Positions 14,654 through 19,553 of a stretch of 19,553 nt of DNA are shown here, piece by piece; the stretch's first letter is position 1; the number at the start of each line of letters is the position of its first letter. Both the position numbers and the translations under genes were made by a program. Below the pieces are notes generated by a model. That model saw only the letters and a program-made list of their open reading frames with translations, had not been told where the DNA came from and ran no database searches. The stretch is taken from the NCBI GenBank assembly GCA_016839345.1, contig JAEOUL010000325.1, positions 1-19,553 of the forward strand, read 5' to 3'. The stretch is from Candidatus Thorarchaeota archaeon (GTDB lineage: Archaea; Asgardarchaeota; Thorarchaeia; Thorarchaeales; Thorarchaeaceae).

Positions 14654-15805
14654 TCAAGTGTCTACGATAATTAATCCCGGAGTATAGTTTGCATTGGGAC
14701 CATCAGTTGTACTCCGAAGTGGATTACCAAATAATACCCATTCTACAACTGAAACCGCTTGGTCTAGAGTAAAGGTTGTGGTTTCTCCCTTTCTCACATT
14801 TTCAATCTCTGTCAATATTTTAGAATCAAGGTTTTGAGTTAGAACTTTGTCAACTGCAATCTTTACCTCACCAATCAATTCGTGTGAGTCGAGTTCATCA
14901 AGAAAACCAAATTTCCAGCCATCACAATAAGGACACATTTTCCAATCATCAAATGGTTCTACATTATTCATAGTATCCAAAGTTGCTCCTATATAACAAG
15001 CCCCTTGGTTTAGGAAAGCCTTCAAGAGTGGACCCTCTTGAGCAGTACTACATGCCTCTGAGTATATCACAGGATATCCTTCAAATTTGATTGCTGCAGC
15101 CTGTCTATGACTGAGAATGACTGAGTTATGAGTTGCCCAACGATCAGGTGTACCATGTATCCTTGATGAAAAAACACCATCAGAGAATTGAAGAATAAAC
15201 TCACTCACAGAAAGAAGCTTGGTTTCATCCTTTGTAAACCGGTTTAAAACTTCTACATCGAATCCTAACGCCGCGAGCCCCTTCACATGTCTGTCAGACC
15301 TCTCTGGTTGGCTGTCAAAAACAATTGCGATGTTACTATCAATGATGAAGGGGTCCATGTGGTACAAGACTGTTTCAGGAGGACCGAAGATTCGGCCAAT
15401 TGGAAATTCTGGAATAGAGTCACCATCAAGATCTTGTAGAAACCAATCAGTGAAAGCATAAGCATTCTGGTAGGAAATCTGAGTTGATGGAAGCTCTTTG
15501 TTATTCCCAATTAGGAGAACTCCTCTGTGAAAGGAAGGATCATAGTTTTCTCGGATAGATTTCTGAGTAAGAACCCATGATCGCCCCTTCTCAGCAATGA
15601 AATCACTGCCTAGCTCCTTAGCCTTAGCTTCATATTTAGAAATCCTGTTGTCACCTACCCTACCTGCAACTACGAGCATACGTTTCAGAACATCACGTTT
15701 CATTCGGCCAACATCAAATTGGAGATCTTCTTTTGACCTCTCTTTCCTGAAGAATTTCCGAATCTCATTGATTGAGCCTAGACTACTCTTTCTGATTACA
15801 TTCAT
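14654..15805 (-). CDS. Gingipain-like C25 family cysteine peptidase
   Basis: A 383-residue caspase-fold (clan CD) peptidase of the gingipain C25 type. The family signature LQDLDGDSIPEFPIGRIFG (about 123-141) is clear. The catalytic histidine is H217 (SSRIHG) and the cysteine C252 (YSEACST). GACYIGATLD (268-277) matches the strand after the active site. A CPYC pair at 291-294 could bind metal. Known C25 enzymes are secreted, but from the ATG at 15805 there is no signal peptide, so a cytoplasmic enzyme is suggested. An alternative TTG at 15904 would add 33 residues with a hydrophobic stretch that could anchor it, but would overlap the start of the HAD gene on the other strand. A TATA-like AATTATC near 15833-15839 lies about 30 bases before the ATG at 15805, favouring the shorter form. 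Confidence 0.8.
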   Translation of the reverse strand: MNVIRKSSLGSINEIRKFFRKERSKEDLQFDVGRMKRDVLKRMLVVAGRVGDNRISKYEAKAKELGSDFIAEKGRSWVLTQKSIRENYDPSFHRGVLLIGNNKELPSTQISYQNAYAFTDWFLQDLDGDSIPEFPIGRIFGPPETVLYHMDPFIIDSNIAIVFDSQPERSDRHVKGLAALGFDVEVLNRFTKDETKLLSVSEFILQFSDGVFSSRIHGTPDRWATHNSVILSHRQAAAIKFEGYPVIYSEACSTAQEGPLLKAFLNQGACYIGATLDTMNNVEPFDDWKMCPYCDGWKFGFLDELDSHELIGEVKIAVDKVLTQNLDSKILTEIENVRKGETTTFTLDQAVSVVEWVLFGNPLRSTTDGPNANYTPGLIIVDT

Positions 15806-15887
15806 TACAGATGGGTTTGCATCAAAACTGATAATTACTGTTACTACGGTAGCCACTGTCTGCAAGAAGAAAGGAAATATCAAGACT

Positions 15888-16538
15888 ATGAACTCAAGAA
15901 TCAAGGTAATTTCACTAGATCTAGATGGGGTTCTCTATGATGGGCATTATGCAGCTATAGCTGTTGCTGAACAGTTAGGACTAGGTAATCAATTTGCAGA
16001 TTTAATTCAAAGAATGCAAGATGAAGGAATGAGTCTAAGAGAGTCAGTGGTTGAAGGGTCAAAATTATGGAAAGGTGTTGCAGTTGACAAGTCCTATGAT
16101 TATCTGGTTGATTCGTTGCCGCTCATGAGGGGTGCTAATGAAACAGTGACATCGTTGAAGAATTGGGGTTATGAAGTTGGATGCATCTCAAGTGGAGTAA
16201 GTCAATTCTTCATGGCACCTTTCAAAAGGAGATTAAATCTAGATTTCACGTATTCCAATACTCTAGGGTCAACGGATGGAGTACATGATGGAAGAACTGA
16301 GTATATTATGGATGGCCCAGAAAAGGCCGCGAGAATATTGAAACATATCGAGGATAATGGTTATTCAAAGGATTGCATTGCTAGCGTAGGGAATGGAACT
16401 AATGACATAGACTTGTTTAAGATATCTGCATTTAGCATTGCGTATAATCCTCTATTCAAGACCGTAAGTGATGCAGCATCAGTGACTATTAATTCAAAGG
16501 ATTTGCGGTCGATATTGCCTTATTTCGAGAGATCTTAA
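15888..16538 (+). CDS. HAD-superfamily phosphatase, SerB-like
   Basis: A 216-residue cytoplasmic HAD phosphatase. Motif I is DLDGVLYDG near 11-19, with the nucleophile aspartate followed by DG. Motif II is the serine in CISSGVS, motif III the lysine in GPEKAARIL, and motif IV GNGTNDIDLF. The tail ISAFSIAYNPLFKTVSDAASV...KDLRSILPYF resembles archaeal phosphoserine-phosphatase-like proteins. The exact substrate is not readable; phosphoserine or another small phospho-metabolite is possible. The frame is open far upstream (15597) antisense to the C25 gene. The start is the ATG at 15888, where the HAD fold begins; AAGGA lies about 12 bases before it. Its stop overlaps the stop of the aminotransferase gene on the other strand within one TTAA. 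Confidence 0.85.
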   Translation: MNSRIKVISLDLDGVLYDGHYAAIAVAEQLGLGNQFADLIQRMQDEGMSLRESVVEGSKLWKGVAVDKSYDYLVDSLPLMRGANETVTSLKNWGYEVGCISSGVSQFFMAPFKRRLNLDFTYSNTLGSTDGVHDGRTEYIMDGPEKAARILKHIEDNGYSKDCIASVGNGTNDIDLFKISAFSIAYNPLFKTVSDAASVTINSKDLRSILPYFERS

Positions 16539-17671
16539 TCTAGTATATTGTGAAATGCAGATTTGATATGTTCCTTATCCTCATACGTTAGACTTGGATG
16601 TACTGGAATATCAAAATGCCTGAGTCCAATTTCTTCAGAAACAGGAAGAGTTAGAGCTGAATAGTCGGGATAGTCTACAAATTTTGCCCAACGCCAGTTC
16701 TGAATTTTAAGATATGTATCTTGTTTGTGACAAGGTAGTGCATAAACTGCCCGAGATCCTACTCCCTCTTCTCTCAATGCTTTGACAATTCCATCTCGAT
16801 CAAGTTTGTTTGAATAAAGACGCGGAACATATAGATGGTAAGCTGACTTGAATCCAGGTTCTTCAATCTGCGGTTTTATCGAATCAAATTCTGAAAAGAA
16901 GTCATTGTATTCCTGTGCATTTTTTCTTCGCTCTTTTACAGATTCAGGCAATCTCTTCAGTTGCTCGATTCCAATAGCTGAAACAATGTCCATCATTCGA
17001 TTGTTGTACCCTATCCGGAAATGACTGTAACCACCTTCTTTACCTCGCCCATGATTCTTGATCATGAGCATTTTGTCGTAGATTTCTTCATTATTAGTAG
17101 TTACCATGCCGCCTTCACCGGTCATGAGATTCTTCGTGGCATAGAATGAAAATGTTGCAGCATCTCCAAAAGATCCAGCTTTCTTTCCATCTATCTCTCC
17201 ACCATGAGCTTGACAAGCATCTTCCAACACGAGTAGGTTGTGAGATTCAGCAATTTCGAGTATGTGTTTCATATCAGCAGGTAGTCCGAAAATATGCACT
17301 GGCATTATTGCCCTAGTTTTCTCAGTGATTGCATCAGCAATCAGCTCTGGATCAATATTGTAAGTATCAGGGTTGATATCAACAAAGACAGGGATAGCCC
17401 CCATCATTGAAATTGAGTTAGCAGAAGCAATGAAGGTGAATGGTGAAGTAATCACTTCATCTCCTGGTTGAATGCCCATAGCTTCTAATGCAGTACTTAA
17501 TGCAGTAGTACCATTAGAAGTGACCGTAGCGAACTTTGTACCAATGTAGTCAGAAAACTGCTTTTCAAACTCTCGAGAAATTTTTCCTTCTGCCAACATA
17601 CCAGATTCAAGAACTCGGGTCACAGCTTCTTTTTCTTCATCACCGATTATTGGTTTCGCGAATGGAATCAT
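16535..17671 (-). CDS. DegT/DnrJ/EryC1/StrS-family PLP aminotransferase
   Basis: A 378-residue pyridoxal-phosphate enzyme of the nucleotide-sugar aminotransferase group. These enzymes usually transfer an amino group to a keto-sugar on UDP or dTDP for surface glycans. Visible features are GMLAEGK near 24-30, SNGTTALSTALEA at 52-64, PFTFIASANS near 77-86, LEDACQAHG with the PLP-contacting aspartate at 151, and the Schiff-base lysine K180 in FSFYATKN followed by GEGGMV. The C-terminal half has SAYHLYVPRL and GVGSRAVYALPCHKQ, as in the family. The length is normal. The sugar made is unknown; no other nucleotide-sugar gene is adjacent, though glmS lies about 12 kb away. It starts at the ATG at 17671 with no ribosome-binding site and a TATA-like TTTTAAC near 17701-17707, which suggests a nearly leaderless message. 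Confidence 0.9.
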   Translation of the reverse strand: MIPFAKPIIGDEEKEAVTRVLESGMLAEGKISREFEKQFSDYIGTKFATVTSNGTTALSTALEAMGIQPGDEVITSPFTFIASANSISMMGAIPVFVDINPDTYNIDPELIADAITEKTRAIMPVHIFGLPADMKHILEIAESHNLLVLEDACQAHGGEIDGKKAGSFGDAATFSFYATKNLMTGEGGMVTTNNEEIYDKMLMIKNHGRGKEGGYSHFRIGYNNRMMDIVSAIGIEQLKRLPESVKERRKNAQEYNDFFSEFDSIKPQIEEPGFKSAYHLYVPRLYSNKLDRDGIVKALREEGVGSRAVYALPCHKQDTYLKIQNWRWAKFVDYPDYSALTLPVSEEIGLRHFDIPVHPSLTYEDKEHIKSAFHNILD

Positions 17672-17740
17672 ACCAAGTCACAAAAAGGAGTGGAAAACAT
17701 CCTAGTTAAAACGCTTTGGCATGGTGAAAACTTGTACTGC

Positions 17741-18388
17741 CTACACATCTTGCTCAGAGCTTGGTTCAAGATCCTTTTCGGTTTCGCGATAGAATGCAGT
17801 TCTTCGACGATTTTCAATCAGCCCCACAATGCCAACTGAGGCACTCATTGCTGCCAGTGCCACGAGCATGTACAATAGATTGGCAAGATAGAAAATTATT
17901 GCTAGAGCAAGTCCGCTCAGAAATCCAGTTGAAGCTCTGACAAAATTGGTTGTCTTTCGTGGTGTCAATCTCTGGCTCATCCAATCGACTATTGTAGTGA
18001 AACCGAGAGCAACAGAAATGAAGAACCATAGCCAGTCAGGTGTCAGTTGGATTCGAAAGAGGAAGAGTGTCAGAAGTCCAAGACCCAGACCACCATATAT
18101 TCCAGTACAACGTCCGCAGAAGTAAAGAGATCTTCCAAAGATGGTAACTCGAAGACAATGCCCGTACATAGATGGAGGATGATGAGAAAGAAGCATGTGA
18201 AGTCCATCAGTAACATTGCTTGAACTAGTCATTTCTTCGAATAGTAGTTCATCATATTCTCTCGCTTGTACTTCTTCTTCGTTCACATCGAACACGGCTA
18301 AGCTCTTTCTGAAAGCTATCTTAAAACCTATCGTATGCAGGAAGAAAATGGTTTTCTTAAACAGTCTTTTGAAAATATGATAAATCAA
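17741..18388 (-). CDS. DUF2085 family membrane protein
   Basis: A protein of up to 215 residues with a charged N-terminal region (1-65). The DUF2085 signature follows: HCLR at 77-80, then CGRCTGIYGG at 91-100, with helices at about 98-112, 117-135 and 155-190. DWMSQRLTPRKTTNFVRASTG between helices also fits the family. The conserved cysteines suggest a metal or redox site facing the membrane edge; the family has no assigned role. The start is uncertain. The frame opens at a TTG (18388) with a TATA-like AGATATATGC at 18411-18420, which would predict an almost leaderless transcript at that TTG. A GTG at 18295 and the ATG at residue 53 are alternatives. Confidence 0.72.
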   Translation of the reverse strand: MIYHIFKRLFKKTIFFLHTIGFKIAFRKSLAVFDVNEEEVQAREYDELLFEEMTSSSNVTDGLHMLLSHHPPSMYGHCLRVTIFGRSLYFCGRCTGIYGGLGLGLLTLFLFRIQLTPDWLWFFISVALGFTTIVDWMSQRLTPRKTTNFVRASTGFLSGLALAIIFYLANLLYMLVALAAMSASVGIVGLIENRRRTAFYRETEKDLEPSSEQDV

Positions 18389-18656
18389 CTAAAAACATAA
18401 TTCGATGAACGCATATATCTTTGGAATCACGAGACTGTAAGAAACTGCGTTTTTCAGCCATTCTAGGAAAATAAGACGAACTGCAAGGAAAAACATAACG
18501 AGAACGTGTTCTTTAATCAAAGAAGATCTCTTCGACCACTGACAAAAAAGCAATTAAAGATGGTAGGTTTGATGTAATTACTCAGAACGTCAGAAAGTCC
18601 TTGACATTGTAAGCGTACACAGAACTTAGTATTGTTTTAGTAAAGAAATTAAAGGC
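18389..18656. other. 268-base intergenic region between divergent genes
   Basis: This AT-rich stretch holds the promoter of the DUF2085 gene (TATA-like at 18411-18420). It probably also holds that of the 18657 gene (TTTTAGTAA near 18635-18643). Two tiny inverted repeats are visible, AGAAC-GT-GTTCT and GAAGA-TC-TCTTC (both within 18500-18540). They could be operator half-sites, but both are short enough to be chance. I see no tRNA, no C/D guide RNA and no coding frame. Confidence 0.4.
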
Positions 18657-18938
18657 ATGATTAAAATGATAGAGGGGTACAATAGAGATACATTAGTGAA
18701 ATCAATTCAAAAGAAGAAATTTGGTGAGCTTGAGAAGTTTGCTCTTGATAATGCCGGAAACATGAAAATATTCAAACTACGAGAAGTACTTGCGAGATTT
18801 GATCCAGTTCATTTGACAATGTATATGATTGGTGTGTGTGGAAGAAGAATCAAGGTGAAACTCAACACCTTCGATTTTCCCGATGGAGAACACAGAGTTG
18901 GAATTGAGTTTATTGAAGTATTGAAATGGGACGAATGA
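18657..18938 (+). CDS. Uncharacterised 93-residue protein
   Basis: A small soluble protein of unknown family. It is basic at the start (YNRDTLVKSIQKKKFGELEKFA) and then has a helix-strand pattern (KIFKLREVLARFDPVHLTMYMIGVCGRRIKVKLNTFDF), ending in an acidic strand region. No signal peptide or catalytic motif is evident. The start could be the ATG at 18657 or the ATG at 18666, and the TATA-like element near 18639 slightly favours the second. It lies 77 bases before the SCP2 gene on the same strand, which has its own possible promoter, so co-transcription is uncertain. Confidence 0.55.
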   Translation: MIKMIEGYNRDTLVKSIQKKKFGELEKFALDNAGNMKIFKLREVLARFDPVHLTMYMIGVCGRRIKVKLNTFDFPDGEHRVGIEFIEVLKWDE

Positions 18939-19015
18939 AATATCAGTGGTATCATAGATAGGAAAAGAACTAAAACTGGTACATAGTGTTCCAACAAACA
19001 TTGGAGTACTACGAG

Positions 19016-19342
19016 ATGACCCAAGACTTACTAGAACTAATGCGAGAGAGACTTGCAATTGGACTTGAACGAGAGAAAACAATTGAAGCCATCACAGGAT
19101 GGGAACGAACAGCACAACTAACCTTGAAGGAAGGACCTGTATACCACTTCATTGTAAAAGACAACACCATCACACTTCATGAAGGACCCTTAGATAATCC
19201 AGACATGAGGATTCAGAGTGATGAAGAAACAATAAGGAAGCTGTTTCTCGAAGAAATGAGTGCAGCATCGGCTATTTTCAAACGAAAGTTGAAGGTGAAA
19301 GGATCATTCACCGATTTAACAAAATTGAAGCACATTTTCTAA
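19016..19342 (+). CDS. SCP2 sterol-binding-domain protein
   Basis: A 108-residue stand-alone SCP2-like domain. The family pattern is a first strand set (RTAQLTLKEGPVYHFIVKDNTITLHEG), then NPDMRIQSDEETIRKLFLEE, and the closing AIFKRKLKVKGSFTDLTKL with its KLKVKG strand. Such domains form a hydrophobic tunnel that binds lipids or acyl groups in the cytoplasm; the ligand here is unknown. The start at the ATG at 19016 is supported by GGAG 9 bases upstream. A GTG at 18986 in the same frame would add 10 residues. The next gene, an FAD-binding oxidoreductase, begins 23 bases after the stop on the same strand, so the two are probably co-transcribed. Confidence 0.8.
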   Translation: MTQDLLELMRERLAIGLEREKTIEAITGWERTAQLTLKEGPVYHFIVKDNTITLHEGPLDNPDMRIQSDEETIRKLFLEEMSAASAIFKRKLKVKGSFTDLTKLKHIF

Positions 19343-19365
19343 AACTAGGAGGAGAATGAGTTTTA

Positions 19366-19553
19366 ATGAGTGGGAAGTTGATTAAGGAACTTGAAACAAT
19401 TGTTGGTTCAGAATTTGTATCAACAAGGGCAGATGTTTTGTTGACGTATTCGCAAACAGCTTCAATGGCAATCGAACCTGTTATTCCGATAGCTGTTGTT
19501 CGTCCGGGAAATACAGCAGAAGTTTCCCAAATACTGAAAATCACAAACAGGCA
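19366..19553 (+). CDS. FAD-binding oxidoreductase, GlcD-like (3' end outside window)
   Basis: Only the first 62 residues are present. They read as the start of an FAD-linked oxidase of the GlcD/D-lactate dehydrogenase/AGPS type: an N-terminal helix (GKLIKELETIVG), a YSQTAS segment in the place of the family's Y-S-x-D region, then PIAVVRPGNTAEVSQILKI, which is the typical beginning of the PCMH-type FAD-binding domain. The catalytic half lies beyond the window, so the substrate cannot be judged. The ATG at 19366 follows AGGAGG at 19347-19352, a 13-base gap that is longer than usual. The nearer ATG at 19356 stops after nine codons, and an in-frame TGA blocks any earlier start. Confidence 0.75.
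   Translation, partial: MSGKLIKELETIVGSEFVSTRADVLLTYSQTASMAIEPVIPIAVVRPGNTAEVSQILKITNR

Noticed and set aside
15597..15887. Long N-terminal extension of the HAD protein
   Set aside because: It is antisense to the C25 peptidase gene and unlike any HAD cap or leader; the fold begins at 15888.
18389..18656. Possible tRNA or C/D guide RNA in the longest spacer
   Set aside because: No cloverleaf or complete C, D, C' and D' box set can be found.
1..19553. CRISPR array, insertion sequence, prophage or defence island
   Set aside because: There are no direct repeat series, transposase, integrase or attachment-like repeats, and the genes read as ordinary chromosomal housekeeping and membrane functions.

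Overview
The window looks like chromosomal DNA of an archaeon, most likely an Asgard-group archaeon. The archaeal signs are TATA-type promoter elements about 25 bases ahead of several starts, frequent TTG and GTG starts, an archaeal coiled-coil protein (COG1340 type), a DUF99 protein, a tandem winged-helix regulator of archaeal style, and a CPBP membrane protease. The Asgard assignment is an inference. It rests on two Roadblock/LC7 proteins (one with two tandem domains) and on a subtilisin-like protease whose whole domain order resembles eukaryotic site-1 protease. A lineage within Asgard cannot be resolved from this sequence.

Layout. 1-686: the start of a coiled-coil protein gene that runs off the left edge. 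787-1674: a RimK/MptN-like ATP-grasp ligase. 1753-2142: an unknown small protein. 2143-3975: glmS, starting at TTG, divergent from a two-winged-helix regulator (4139-4852). 4862-5578: a tandem Roadblock protein. 5718-6869: a membrane-anchored BMP-type binding protein. 6951-7589: an HD-domain nucleotidase. 7594-8208: DUF99. 8415-8798: a single Roadblock protein. 8799-10811: the site-1-protease-like serine protease. 10962-11765: a CPBP/Rce1-like membrane protease. 11841-12044: dodecin. 12122-14227: a DNA glycosylase and an ABC-2 permease in one operon. 14311-14652: a small membrane protein. 14654-15805: a gingipain-like (C25) cysteine protease. 15888-16538: a HAD phosphatase. 16535-17671: a DegT/DnrJ aminotransferase. 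17741-18388: a DUF2085 membrane protein. 18657-18938: an unknown protein. 19016-19342: an SCP2-domain protein. 19366 onward: an FAD-binding oxidoreductase that runs off the right edge.

Most genes are single-gene units that alternate in strand, so promoters are shared or face each other and 3' ends collide. Six convergent pairs have stop codons that overlap or lie within 9 bases. The only convincing co-transcribed pairs are glycosylase plus permease (3-base gap) and SCP2 plus FAD oxidoreductase (23-base gap).

No mobile element, CRISPR array, rRNA or tRNA gene was seen. No stretch over 300 bases lacks a gene; the longest is 18389-18656. No compact multi-gene novel system stands out. The strongest novelty candidate is the site-1-protease-like protein, which lies head to head with a second membrane protease. 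All protein family names come from motif reading without database searches.
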